DNA of 64,000 nt from Novosphingobium sp. 18050 (lineage in GTDB: Bacteria > Pseudomonadota > Alphaproteobacteria > Sphingomonadales > Sphingomonadaceae): positions 310,001 to 374,000 of the forward strand of contig NZ_CACSJO010000001.1 of the NCBI RefSeq assembly GCF_902706195.1. Direction: 5' to 3'. The notes below the pieces were generated by a model. It worked only from the letters and a program-made list of their open reading frames with translations. It was not told the origin of the DNA and searched no databases. Positions 26,101-37,213 of the stretch are shown piece by piece. Positions within the stretch are counted from its first letter, which is position 1, and every line of letters starts with the position of its first letter. The position numbers were made by a program, and so were the translations under genes.

Positions 26101-26112
26101 TTGCACGTGCAA
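26101..26112. promoter_or_regulatory. Palindrome TTGCACGTGCAA, probable second MarR operator
   Basis: This perfect 12-bp palindrome lies 41 bases before the monooxygenase start. It shares TTGCA-NN-TGCAA with the site at 25545-25560, which suggests that the same MarR protein binds both. Confidence 0.7.
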
Positions 26113-26153
26113 CCATATTAGTTTAGGCCTGAAGCATTCTTAGGAGGGCTTCC

Positions 26154-28460
26154 ATGCGCATTGCCTGTCTCGGCGGCGGACCTGCCGGTATCTACTTCGC
26201 GATCTCGATGAAGCTGCGCGACCCGGCTCACGAAATTCATGTCTTCGAGCGCAACCGCTCCGGCGACACGTTCGGCTGGGGTGTGGTGTTCTCAGACCAG
26301 ACGCTGGCAAACCTGGAAGTCAACGATCCCGTCAGCGCAGCAACCATCACCGACAGCTTCGCCCACTGGGACGACATCGACGTGAGCGTGGGCGAAAACA
26401 CCGTCACCTCCTCTGGCCATGGTTTTATCGGCATCGGCCGCAAGCACCTACTGCAGATCCTGCAGTCCCGCGCGGCCGAACTGGGCGTGGTAATGCACTT
26501 CGAGACGCAATTCAGTGACGACCTTTCAGCCTATTCCGACTTCGACCTGATCGTGGCGGCCGATGGCATCAATTCGATGGTCCGCACCGCGAATGCTGAA
26601 AAATTCGATGTCGACATCGACACCAAGCGCAACAAGTTCTCGTGGCTGGGCACCACCAAGCTGTTCGACGCCTTCGCCTTCATCTTCGAGAAGACCGACC
26701 ACGGCTGGATCTGGGCGCATGCCTACCGCTTCGACGCCACGCACTCGACCTTCATCGTCGAATGCTCGCCCGAGACGTGGGAAGGTCTTGGCCTCGACAA
26801 GATGGAGCAGGCCGATTCGATCGCGTTCTGCGAGAAGATCTTCGCCCGCCACCTGGATGGCCATCCGCTCATCACCAACGCAACGCACCTGCGCGGTTCA
26901 GCTGCATGGATCAACTTCCGCCGCGTGATCTGCCGCCAGTGGTCGTTCGACAACGTAGTGCTGCTGGGCGACGCTGCGCATACCGCGCACTTCTCGATCG
27001 GTTCGGGCACCAAGCTGGCGCTCGAAGATGCGATCAAGCTGGCGCAGGTTCTCGACCGTCCCGGCATCACCGGACGCGAGGAACTGGCCGGTGCGCTTGC
27101 CGAATATCAAGCGGAACGGCACGTCGAGGTCCTCAAAATTCAGAACTCTGCGCGCAACTCCACAGAATGGTTCGAGACTCTCGACCGATACCTCGGTTTC
27201 GACCTGCCGCAGTTCGCCTACTCGCTGATGACCCGCTCGCAGCGCGTCAGCCACGAAAACCTGCGCCTGCGCGACCCCGCCTGGCTGGCAGGACTGGAGC
27301 GTTGGTTCTGGAGCGGCAACGAGGGGCGTAACACCCCGGTGCAGCCGATGTTCACGCCGTATACCCTGCGCGGGCTGACAGTACCCAACCGCGTGGTCAT
27401 GCCGCCGATGCTGACGTATAGCGCTGACACGGGCGGCTATGCGACGGACTTCCATTCGGTTCACTACGGCGCCCGCGCGCTGGGCGGGGCTGGCCTCGTC
27501 GTCACCGAACTGCTGGCCGTCGGCCCTGAAGGGCGCGCCACCCCCGCCTGCCCCGGCCTTTGGCATGACGGTCAGGTCGAGCGCTGGTCCGCCTTCAACG
27601 AGTTCGCCCACCAGCACTCGGCCGCGAAGACCTGCGCGCAGATCGGTCACTCCGGCGCGCGCGCGGCCTGCAAGGTTCCGGGCGAAGACATCGCCTACGA
27701 TGTGTCGCTGGATGCGCCCTGGCCCACCGTCTCGGCCAGCGCGCAGCCATGGCGCAAGGGCGGCACGGTACCCAAGGCACTCGACGCCCGCAAGATGGAC
27801 ATGATCGTCCAGCAGTTCGTCGCCGCTGCCCTGCGCGCCGACAAAGCCGGTTTCGACATGCTCGAAGTGCAGGCCGGCCACGGCAACCTGCTCTCCAGCT
27901 TCATCACCCCGGTCATGAACGCCCGCGACGACGAGTTCGGCGGCACCCTCCACAACCGGATGCGTTTCCCGCTGCGCGTCATCGCAGCCGTGCGCGCCGC
28001 ATGGCCCGAAGGCAAGCCGCTGGCCGTGCGCATCTCCGCCAACGACTGGGTCGGGGAAGCCGGCGTCACGCCCGGCGAGGCGGTCGAGATCGCGCGGGCA
28101 TTGCGCGAAGCGGGCGTCGATATCGTCGACGTGTCTGCCGGCGAGACCGCGCCCGAGGGGCGCCCCGTTTACGGCCGCATGTTCCAGACCCCCTTCGCCG
28201 ACCAGATTCGCAATGAGGCGCAGGTACCAACCATCGCCGTCGGCAACATTGCCGACGCCGATCAGGTCAACTCCATCCTGACCGCCGGGCGTGCCGATCT
28301 CGTCGCGCTGGGCCGCACACACCTGTTCGACCCGGTGTGGACGCTGCGCGCCGCCGCCTCCGCCGGATATGAGGAACAGCCGGTGCCGGCGCCTTATCGC
28401 ACGGGCCAGGCGATGGCCCTGCGCGCCGCGTACCAGAAGGCGGAAGGGGCCCGGACCTGA
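26154..28460 (+). CDS. Bifunctional FAD monooxygenase / NADH:flavin oxidoreductase acting on an aromatic acyl-CoA
   Basis: This 768-residue fusion has the layout of 2-aminobenzoyl-CoA monooxygenase/reductase and salicylyl-CoA 5-hydroxylase. Residues 1 to about 385 are an aromatic hydroxylase with the FAD motif GGGPAG (7-12) and LLGDAAHTAHFSIGSGTKLALEDA (about 270). Residues from about 395 are an Old Yellow Enzyme barrel (MFTPYTLRGLTVPNRVVMPPMLTYSA, QIGHSGARA, then EVQAGHGNLLSSFITP and VALGRTHLFDPVW). In the Azoarcus evansii enzyme the first half hydroxylates and the second half reduces the ring of 2-aminobenzoyl-CoA. GGAGGG precedes the ATG, and a MarR-type palindrome lies 41 bases upstream. 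The exact acyl-CoA is not known. No CoA ligase is in the window, so the substrate must be made elsewhere or by IorAB. Confidence 0.88.
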   Translation: MRIACLGGGPAGIYFAISMKLRDPAHEIHVFERNRSGDTFGWGVVFSDQTLANLEVNDPVSAATITDSFAHWDDIDVSVGENTVTSSGHGFIGIGRKHLLQILQSRAAELGVVMHFETQFSDDLSAYSDFDLIVAADGINSMVRTANAEKFDVDIDTKRNKFSWLGTTKLFDAFAFIFEKTDHGWIWAHAYRFDATHSTFIVECSPETWEGLGLDKMEQADSIAFCEKIFARHLDGHPLITNATHLRGSAAWINFRRVICRQWSFDNVVLLGDAAHTAHFSIGSGTKLALEDAIKLAQVLDRPGITGREELAGALAEYQAERHVEVLKIQNSARNSTEWFETLDRYLGFDLPQFAYSLMTRSQRVSHENLRLRDPAWLAGLERWFWSGNEGRNTPVQPMFTPYTLRGLTVPNRVVMPPMLTYSADTGGYATDFHSVHYGARALGGAGLVVTELLAVGPEGRATPACPGLWHDGQVERWSAFNEFAHQHSAAKTCAQIGHSGARAACKVPGEDIAYDVSLDAPWPTVSASAQPWRKGGTVPKALDARKMDMIVQQFVAAALRADKAGFDMLEVQAGHGNLLSSFITPVMNARDDEFGGTLHNRMRFPLRVIAAVRAAWPEGKPLAVRISANDWVGEAGVTPGEAVEIARALREAGVDIVDVSAGETAPEGRPVYGRMFQTPFADQIRNEAQVPTIAVGNIADADQVNSILTAGRADLVALGRTHLFDPVWTLRAAASAGYEEQPVPAPYRTGQAMALRAAYQKAEGART

Positions 28461-28576
28461 AACCCGGGAAAACCTTCCTCGACCAGTTTCGTCGTCATCG
28501 TACAGTTTCCAGCCCTGTGCGAAGGTGGCGGATCGGTCGCGGTATGGTCCGCTAAATGTCACTTGCAGGAATCGAC

Positions 28577-29083
28577 ATGTTCGCCCCGGGCGCTATGGAA
28601 CCTCCCGAAAAAGGAGCTTTCGAGGCGATGGCCGAGTCCGATAAACCTGCATCTGCAAGCACCCTGGACTTACGCGTCTGGGTACGCCTGCTGGACTGCG
28701 CGAAGATCATCGAGAAGCGCCTGCGCCGCAATTTCGAGGATCAGTTCGGCACCACCCTGCCCCGCTTCGACATTCTGGCAACGCTGGACCGAGCGCCGGA
28801 CGGCTTGCGCATGGGCGAACTGTCGCGCGCGCTGCTGGTCTCGAACGGCAATGTGACCGCCATCGTTCGTCAGCTACAGGAGCAGGGTTTCGTTAATTCG
28901 CGCCCGGCCCCGGACGACGGCCGCTCGGCAATCGTGTCTCTGACACAGCAGGGCCGCGCCCAGTTCGTTGCGCTGGCCGAAGCGCATCACGGCTGGGTCC
29001 GCGAAGCGCTCGCCGAGTTTCCGGAAAGCAGCCAGCGCCACCTCCTCGACCTGCTGACGCAGCTCAAGTCATCCATCGCCTAG
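28577..29083 (+). CDS. MarR-family transcriptional regulator (second)
   Basis: This winged-helix regulator of about 168 residues contains LRVWVRLLDCAKIIEKRLRRNFEDQFGTTLPRFDILATLDRAPDGLRMGELSRALLVSNGNVTAIVRQLQEQGFV and the wing RPAPDDGRSAIVSLTQQG. It differs clearly from the MarR at 25602. The start is ambiguous: ATG 28577 follows AGGA at six bases; ATG 28556 is the longest; ATG 28628 follows AAGGAG at 11 bases. It is 11 bases upstream of the thioesterase gene and probably co-transcribed with it. A one-mismatch copy of the TTGCANNTGCAA box (28647-28658) lies near its start. It may sense the acyl-CoA handled by its neighbours. Confidence 0.85.
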   Translation: MFAPGAMEPPEKGAFEAMAESDKPASASTLDLRVWVRLLDCAKIIEKRLRRNFEDQFGTTLPRFDILATLDRAPDGLRMGELSRALLVSNGNVTAIVRQLQEQGFVNSRPAPDDGRSAIVSLTQQGRAQFVALAEAHHGWVREALAEFPESSQRHLLDLLTQLKSSIA

Positions 29084-29093
29084 GATAGCCAAG

Positions 29094-29507
29094 ATGCCTT
29101 TCACCACCCGCGCCCAGGTGCGCTTCGCCGATGTCGACCCGGCGGGAATCGTCTTCTACCCCCGCTACTTCGAAATGCTGAACGGCGCGGTCGAGGACTG
29201 GTTCGAGCAGGATCTGGGTATGGATTTCGCGGCGATGCATCTTGAGCGCCGCATCGGCGTGCCGACCGTAAAGCTGGAAACCGAATTCGTCTCGCCGAGC
29301 CGCCTTGGCGACCGGCTGGAGATCATCATTACCCCCCGGCGCCTCGGCCGCACGTCCTGCGGAATCTCCGTGGTATTCACCGGCGAAGGCCGCGAACGAC
29401 TGCACGCGCAGGTCGTGCTGGTGTGCATGGACCTCGACAGCCATCGCCCGGTCGAATGGCCCGAAGGCGTGCGCGCTGCAATCGAGGCCGGGCTGATCGC
29501 GGCCTGA
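29094..29507 (+). CDS. Acyl-CoA thioesterase, 4-hydroxybenzoyl-CoA thioesterase family
   Basis: This 137-residue hotdog-fold protein has the active-site signature FADVDPAGIVFYPRYFEMLNGAVEDWFEQ, where the Asp is the catalytic residue of the Pseudomonas 4-hydroxybenzoyl-CoA thioesterase type. It should release CoA from an aromatic or branched acyl-CoA, either as a pathway step or to recover CoA from dead-end thioesters. AGGATAG precedes the ATG. It is the last gene of the rightward part of the aromatic cluster, directly after the second MarR, and is convergent with secA. Confidence 0.88.
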   Translation: MPFTTRAQVRFADVDPAGIVFYPRYFEMLNGAVEDWFEQDLGMDFAAMHLERRIGVPTVKLETEFVSPSRLGDRLEIIITPRRLGRTSCGISVVFTGEGRERLHAQVVLVCMDLDSHRPVEWPEGVRAAIEAGLIAA

Positions 29508-29582
29508 CTTGCGGGCCCGGGACGCAGGGCTTCGACGCCGTAGGTGAAACCGGCTTCGATCCCAAATTCCACACCACCTACG

Positions 29583-29622
29583 AAAAAGGCGCCGCCCGGC
29601 TGAAGCACAGGCAGCGCCCTTT
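29583..29622. terminator. Convergent terminator between thioesterase and secA
   Basis: AAAAAGGCGCCGCC pairs with GGCAGCGCCCTTT with one bulge. A-rich and T-rich flanks allow termination from both sides. It is the only strong hairpin in the 132-base gap. Confidence 0.65.
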
Positions 29623-29639
29623 CGTTTACTCTTGTACTT

Positions 29640-32399
<2,760 letters not shown>

Positions 32400-32513
32400 G
32401 GCGGGAAATCCCTGTTTTTCGTGAATGCGTAAAATCGAAGGTGCGCGCAGCCGGGGCATGGCCCGGGCGCGTCAAAAGCTCGCGAGAACGCGAAGAGTTG
32501 CAAGCGCAGCGCG

Positions 32514-32792
32514 TTATTCGCGCGCGCGGTCTATCCCGGTAAGAACTGTCGCCACGGCAACCGGAACCGGCGCAGCGATACGCGGCGGGGCATGGAGCCG
32601 GGTATTGCGCAGGCCCGGTTCGGGCAATTGCGCCAATGCAACGGGTGCGCGGGGCGCCTTGATCGCCGCCACTTCACGCGGCGTCGCCACCTGCACGCTT
32701 GCCACCCGCGACGCACACGCGTCGACAGGGCCGATCTGCGCGGCAAGGCCCGTCAGCAGGGCAAGCAGGGTCAAGAGCAGGCGATGAGCCAT
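32514..32792 (-). CDS. Small putative exported protein of unknown function
   Basis: The frame encodes about 92 residues starting MAHRLLLTLLALLTGLAAQIGPVDACA, a good signal peptide, followed by a Pro/Ala/Val-rich chain with no recognised domain (VATPREVAAIKAPRAPVALAQLPEPGLRN). An in-frame upstream ATG at 32870 would add 26 residues. No clear Shine-Dalgarno is seen for either start. It lies upstream of secA on the same strand. The signal-like start and GC-rich codons favour a real gene, but it could be a chance frame. Confidence 0.45.
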   Translation of the reverse strand: MAHRLLLTLLALLTGLAAQIGPVDACASRVASVQVATPREVAAIKAPRAPVALAQLPEPGLRNTRLHAPPRIAAPVPVAVATVLTGIDRARE

Positions 32793-32977
32793 GACAGAGC
32801 AGATAAGGACGAGTCCTCGACCTGTCCACAGTAGAGGCCGGATAAGCGCAAGGAAAAGCGACGACGGCAATGTCGCCCAACCTCGCAGGACACTCGCGCG
32901 GTGCCGCCGCGCCTGCGCTGCTTACCACTTATTCACCCTGTTTGCGCTAGACACGCAGGTGTGAAAGGGGGGCGAAC

Positions 32978-34003
32978 ATGATGCACGAACGATCGAAGCG
33001 CCTCGTGCTGCTCGACGGGATGCGCGGTATCGCCGCCATCGGCGTGGTCCTGTTTCATGCAGAACTGGCCGGTCCGGGCGTCATCTTCTCACGCGGATAC
33101 CTGTTCGTGGACTTGTTCTTCCTGCTTTCGGGTTTCGTACTGACGCTTGCTTTCGACGCCCGCTTCGGACCGGAACTGCGCGTCGGCACCTTTCTGCGTC
33201 AACGCCTGCGTCGGTTTCTGCCGCTGGTCGCAACCGGGTCACTGCTCGGGGTGCTCGCCGTCCACGGGCAAGACTATAAGCCCATAGCCTTCCTCCTATC
33301 CTTCGTGGTTTCGGCGACATTGATCCCGTTGCCGATGACGATGATGTTTCCGCTCAATCCGCCGCAATGGTCGCTGATGGTCGAACTGGTCGCGAACGGG
33401 GTTCATGCGCGCTGGCTGCACCGTATCCCGGCGCGCATACTGCTGCTTTTCGCCGGAGCCTGCGCGGCGGGCATGGCCGCGATGATGATCCGGGCGGGCG
33501 AGGGCAACCTGGGCGCCGGCATCTGGCAGCTCCCGACGGGCCTGCTGCGCGCGGGATGGTCTTATACGCTCGGCATCGTCTTCGCCCGCATCTGGCGTGT
33601 CCGCAGTACCCGTATCCCGGCAGACTGGCGCATCGCCCTGCTTGCGCCCCTTGCCGTGACAACCGCCCTGCCGTTCCTGCCGGCACCGGTTTGGGCAGGC
33701 GATCTGATGGTCATCCTTGCTATCTTCCCCGCGCTGTTCTGGATGGCTGCCGGAGCCGTAATACCACCTCCCTCGGCCGAGCGATTGCTGACGGCGCTGG
33801 GCGCGATTTCCTTCCCCCTCTACGCGGTCCATTTCCCGATCCTGCGCATCGCCGACGAACTGGGCAACGAGACCGGGCGCGCTTTCGGCGTTGCTGCGGC
33901 GATTGCCGTATCGGCCGCGTTGGCCTTTGCCGGCCCGCAGTTGGCCGCCTTCAGAAAGCGACGTCTCGCAAACTCGGCAGGCGGAGCCGTCGCCGACGCT
34001 TGA
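32978..34003 (+). CDS. Acyltransferase 3 family membrane protein
   Basis: This 341-residue polytopic membrane protein of the OafA/YrhL type transfers an acyl group, often acetyl, onto a surface sugar. The N-terminal signature LVLLDGMRGIAAIGVVLFHAEL includes the catalytic His, and FVDLFFLLSGFVLTLAF follows. NPPQWSLMVELVANGVHARWL corresponds to the WSL-x-x-E block of the family. About ten hydrophobic segments are visible. AAAGGGGGGCG precedes the ATG; a second ATG follows immediately. No polysaccharide or LPS gene adjoins it, so its acceptor is unknown. Confidence 0.87.
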   Translation: MMHERSKRLVLLDGMRGIAAIGVVLFHAELAGPGVIFSRGYLFVDLFFLLSGFVLTLAFDARFGPELRVGTFLRQRLRRFLPLVATGSLLGVLAVHGQDYKPIAFLLSFVVSATLIPLPMTMMFPLNPPQWSLMVELVANGVHARWLHRIPARILLLFAGACAAGMAAMMIRAGEGNLGAGIWQLPTGLLRAGWSYTLGIVFARIWRVRSTRIPADWRIALLAPLAVTTALPFLPAPVWAGDLMVILAIFPALFWMAAGAVIPPPSAERLLTALGAISFPLYAVHFPILRIADELGNETGRAFGVAAAIAVSAALAFAGPQLAAFRKRRLANSAGGAVADA

Positions 34004-34034
34004 CCTGTCACAACCATGCGTTACCCAGCCCGCC

Positions 34035-35261
34035 ATGGCCTACCCCGTCTCCCCGCTCGCCTCGCCCTTTCCCGCCCTGCCCGCGATCGCGGGCGTGACG
34101 CCGCATGTCGTGCGCGCCGGCTACAAGGACTGGGGCCGCTGCGACCTCACATACGTCACGTTCGAGGAAGGCACCGCCGTCGCGGGTGTCTTCACCAGGA
34201 ACCTGTGCTGTTCGAGCGAAGTTGAACTGGGCCGTGACAACGCGACGCAGGGCCGTGCCCGCGCGCTGGTGGTCAATGCCGGCAATTCCAACGCCTTCAC
34301 CGGCTACCGCGGCCGCGAGGCGGTGGAGCAGATCATGGACCAGGTCGCTGCGCATATCGGCTGCGCGCGCGAGCAGGTGTTCGTATCTTCTACCGGCGTA
34401 ATCGGCGTGCCGCTCCCCAAGGATAAGGCGCGCGAGGGCGTTGAAAAGGCGTTCACCGCCCGGCCCTGCACCTGGGAAGAAGCCGCCAATACCATCGCCA
34501 CCACCGACACCTTTGCCAAAGGCGCGACGGCGACCGCGATGATCGGCGATACCAAGGTAACGATCAGCGCCATCATCAAGGGCTCTGGCATGATCGCGCC
34601 CGACATGGCGACGATGCTGGGCTACCTGTTCACCGACGCGGCTGTGGAGCCGGCGTTCCTGCAGGCCTGCCTTTCCGCTGCGAACCTGCGCACGTTCTCG
34701 TGCATCACCGTCGATTCGGACACCTCGACCAGCGACACCGTGCTGGCCTTCGCCACCGGCAAGGCCGGCAACGCCCCGCTCACCTCGTTCCAGAGCGATG
34801 GCGCCCACGCTTTCGCCGCCGCCGTCCATGACGTGTGCCGCCAGCTCGCCCACCTCGTCGTGCGTGATGGCGAAGGCGCGCAGAAGTTCATTGCGGTGGC
34901 CGTTACCGGCGCCGTCTCGGACGAGAGCGCGCGCAAGGTCGGCATGGCCATCGCCAACTCACCGCTGGTCAAGACCGCCATCGCCGGCGAGGACGCCAAC
35001 TGGGGCCGCGTCGTCATGGCCGTAGGCAAGGCAGGCGAACCGGCCGACCGCGACAGGCTGTCCATCGGTTTCGGCGGCACCTGGGCCGCGCGAGAGGGCC
35101 TGCCACTGGCCGACTACGACGAAGCCCCCGTTACCGCGCATCTCAAGGGCCATGACATCTCGATCGAGGTCGACCTGGGGCTTGGCGACGGCAGCGCGAC
35201 CGTGTGGACCTGCGACCTGACGCACGGCTACATTTCGATCAACGCTGATTACCGGAGCTGA
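34035..35261 (+). CDS. argJ: Bifunctional glutamate N-acetyltransferase / amino-acid acetyltransferase ArgJ
   Basis: ArgJ moves the acetyl group from N-acetylornithine to glutamate in the cyclic arginine pathway, and the bifunctional form also uses acetyl-CoA. The 408-residue precursor cuts itself before a threonine, seen here in GSGMIAPDMATMLGYLFTDA. Other features are VVNAGNSNAFTGYRG, FVSSTGVIGVPLP, CITVDSDTSTSDT and the C-terminal GYISINADYRS. ATG 34035 gives MAYPVSPLASPFP, a normal start; the long upstream frame is antisense-free but overlaps the acyltransferase gene. The GST gene begins one base after its stop. Confidence 0.96.
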   Translation: MAYPVSPLASPFPALPAIAGVTPHVVRAGYKDWGRCDLTYVTFEEGTAVAGVFTRNLCCSSEVELGRDNATQGRARALVVNAGNSNAFTGYRGREAVEQIMDQVAAHIGCAREQVFVSSTGVIGVPLPKDKAREGVEKAFTARPCTWEEAANTIATTDTFAKGATATAMIGDTKVTISAIIKGSGMIAPDMATMLGYLFTDAAVEPAFLQACLSAANLRTFSCITVDSDTSTSDTVLAFATGKAGNAPLTSFQSDGAHAFAAAVHDVCRQLAHLVVRDGEGAQKFIAVAVTGAVSDESARKVGMAIANSPLVKTAIAGEDANWGRVVMAVGKAGEPADRDRLSIGFGGTWAAREGLPLADYDEAPVTAHLKGHDISIEVDLGLGDGSATVWTCDLTHGYISINADYRS

Positions 35262-35262
35262 A

Positions 35263-35886
35263 ATGGCCTCTCCCATATTCACGCTCTGGGGGCGACTGAA
35301 CTCCCACAACGTCAAGAAGGTCGCCTGGTTTGCCGAGGAACTGGGTCTCAAGTACGTGCGCAACGATATCGGCGGCCAGTTCGGCTACACCGACGACTAT
35401 CTCGCCAAGAACCCCAACCGCCTGATCCCGATGATCGAAGACGGCAAGGTTGTGCTGTGGGAATCGAACGCCATCCTGCGCTACATGGCGGCGGAATACG
35501 GCGGCGAGCGCTGGTTCCCGCGCGATCCCATCGACCGCGCGCTGGCCGACCGCTGGATGGACTGGCAGTTCGCCTATGCCGACGCTCAGCGCGTGCCCTT
35601 CCTCAGCCACGCCCGCACCCCGCGCGAGAACTGGAACCACGAAGTCATCGCCCGCGACGTGGCAACCTGCGCCCGCCACATGGCAGTGCTGGACAAATAT
35701 CTGACGGAAAAGCCATGGCTGTCGGGTAACACGTTCGGCATCGGCGACATTCCCATGGGCGTCTATGCCTATACATGGTTCAGCCTTCCCTTCGAAAAGC
35801 CGGAGTTCCCAGCCGTTGCCGACTGGTATGCCCGGCTATGCAAACGCCCCGGCTTTGCCGCGCAAGTGATGATCCCGCTGACGTGA
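35263..35886 (+). CDS. Glutathione S-transferase family protein
   Basis: This 207-residue protein has an N-terminal thioredoxin-like domain (FTLWGRLNSHNVKKVAWFAEELGL, then NPNRLIPMIEDGKVVLWESNAILRYMA with the glutathione-binding ES pair) and a C-terminal helical domain (WLSGNTFGIGDIPMGVYAYTW). GSTs conjugate glutathione or act as reductases or isomerases; the substrate is unknown. It starts one base after argJ and its stop overlaps the GTG of the phosphatase gene by four bases, so argJ, this gene and the phosphatase gene form one transcript. Confidence 0.9.
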   Translation: MASPIFTLWGRLNSHNVKKVAWFAEELGLKYVRNDIGGQFGYTDDYLAKNPNRLIPMIEDGKVVLWESNAILRYMAAEYGGERWFPRDPIDRALADRWMDWQFAYADAQRVPFLSHARTPRENWNHEVIARDVATCARHMAVLDKYLTEKPWLSGNTFGIGDIPMGVYAYTWFSLPFEKPEFPAVADWYARLCKRPGFAAQVMIPLT

Positions 35887-36692
35887 TAACGCCCGCCCTT
35901 CACGCCGCCGTCGAAGCCATAATGCGCGAGGCGAGCGAGAGTGCGATCCTGCCGCACTACCAGTCGCTTACGGCCAGCGAGATCGACAACAAGGCGGCCG
36001 ACGACGTCGTCACCATCGCCGACCACGAAGCCGAAGCCCTGCTGACCGAGCGCCTCTCCGCCCTGCTGCCCGAAGCCTCGGTAGTCGGCGAGGAAGCCGT
36101 GTTCGAGGATGCCTCGGTGATGGAGCGCCTGAAGGACGGCTTGTGCTGGATCGTCGATCCGGTGGACGGCACCAACAACTTCGCTGCCGGCAAGCCGCCC
36201 TTCGGCGTGATCGTGGCGCTGGCGGACAGGGGCGAAATCCTCGGCGGCTGGATTCTCGACTGCCTCACCGGCCGCTTTTGCCAAGCCGGCCTCGGCACCG
36301 GCGCCTGGATCGACGGCACGCGTATCACCGCCCGCACTACCGGCGAACACCCGCCGGTCGCGGCCATTTCGACGATCTTCCTCGATGACGGGGCGCGTGA
36401 AAAAGTGCTCACCCACATCGCCCCGCACTACCGCCTTGTCGACATTCCGCGCTGCGCCGCCGAGCAGTACCCGCGCCTCCTGCTGGGCACGAACGACATT
36501 TCAGTCTTCAACCGCACCCTGCCCTGGGACCACGCAGCGGGCGTGCTGCTGCTCAACGAGGCCGGTGGCAAGGCCGCCCGCCCCGACGGCAGCGCCTACC
36601 GCGCCGACGAATACGAACGCCGCGACCTTATCGGCGCATCGAGCCCGGCGCTATGGGACGGTTTCGCGGAAATCGTCGCAAGGATCGGCTAA
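35883..36692 (+). CDS. Inositol monophosphatase family protein
   Basis: This Mg-dependent phosphatase of 269 residues has the three metal motifs: GEEAVF, WIVDPVDGTNNFAAG (compare DPLDGTTNF), and LPWDHAAGVLLLNEAGG. The family includes inositol-1-phosphatase, 3'-phosphoadenosine phosphatase and histidinol-phosphatase HisN; I cannot choose between them. The start is GTG at 35883, which overlaps the GST stop as GTGA, so translation is coupled. A hairpin terminator follows. Confidence 0.87.
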   Translation: MITPALHAAVEAIMREASESAILPHYQSLTASEIDNKAADDVVTIADHEAEALLTERLSALLPEASVVGEEAVFEDASVMERLKDGLCWIVDPVDGTNNFAAGKPPFGVIVALADRGEILGGWILDCLTGRFCQAGLGTGAWIDGTRITARTTGEHPPVAAISTIFLDDGAREKVLTHIAPHYRLVDIPRCAAEQYPRLLLGTNDISVFNRTLPWDHAAGVLLLNEAGGKAARPDGSAYRADEYERRDLIGASSPALWDGFAEIVARIG

Positions 36693-36737
36693 TCTTCCCC
36701 CCCTCCTCCGAAGCGGTCGGGACTTTCAGCACAAAGA

Positions 36738-36773
36738 AAAAGCCCCCACCGCGCGCGCGGTAGGGGCCTTTCA
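36738..36773. terminator. Bidirectional terminator between phosphatase gene and trxA
   Basis: A GC-rich stem (AGCCCCCACCGC with GCGGTAGGGGCCT, two mismatches) has AAAA before it and TTT after it. It serves two convergent genes. Confidence 0.7.
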
Positions 36774-36800
36774 CCTGACCGAAGCGGTCAGCTCAGCAAA

Positions 36801-37121
36801 TCAAAGTTCGGCTTCGAGCCAGCCCTTGAGCGCGTTCTTGGGCGCAGCGCCCAGCTTCTGCGCGACCGGCTGGCCGTCCTTGAACAGCACCAGCAGCGGG
36901 ATCGACTTCACGCCGATCTGCGCCGGAATGCCGGTGTTGGCCATGATATCCATCTTGGCGATGGTCACCTTGTCGGCAAGTTCTTCGCCGATCTCTTCGA
37001 GAGCCGGGCCGATCATCTTGCACGGACCGCACCAATCGGCCCAGAAATCCACGAGGACGGGCTTGTCGGACTTGAGGACGTCGTCCTCGAAGCTGGCGTC
37101 GGTAACGGCAATGGTGGACAT
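36801..37121 (-). CDS. trxA: Thioredoxin 1
   Basis: This 106-residue protein has the redox site WCGPCK in VLVDFWADWCGPCKMIGPALEEI, the cis-Pro loop GVKSIPLLVLFKDG and the usual C-terminal helix, so it is a plain cytosolic thioredoxin. CAGGAGC precedes the ATG at 37119-37121. It lies 92 bases downstream of addA on the same strand; the order addB-addA-trxA is common in alphaproteobacteria. Confidence 0.97.
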   Translation of the reverse strand: MSTIAVTDASFEDDVLKSDKPVLVDFWADWCGPCKMIGPALEEIGEELADKVTIAKMDIMANTGIPAQIGVKSIPLLVLFKDGQPVAQKLGAAPKNALKGWLEAEL

Positions 37122-37213
37122 CGAATAGCTCCTGGGAAATGTGTCGGGGGGAATAAAGTGATGAGCAATCTAGGGATGAAACGCGCGGACGCAACGCCGC
37201 GCGCATGAAAGCT

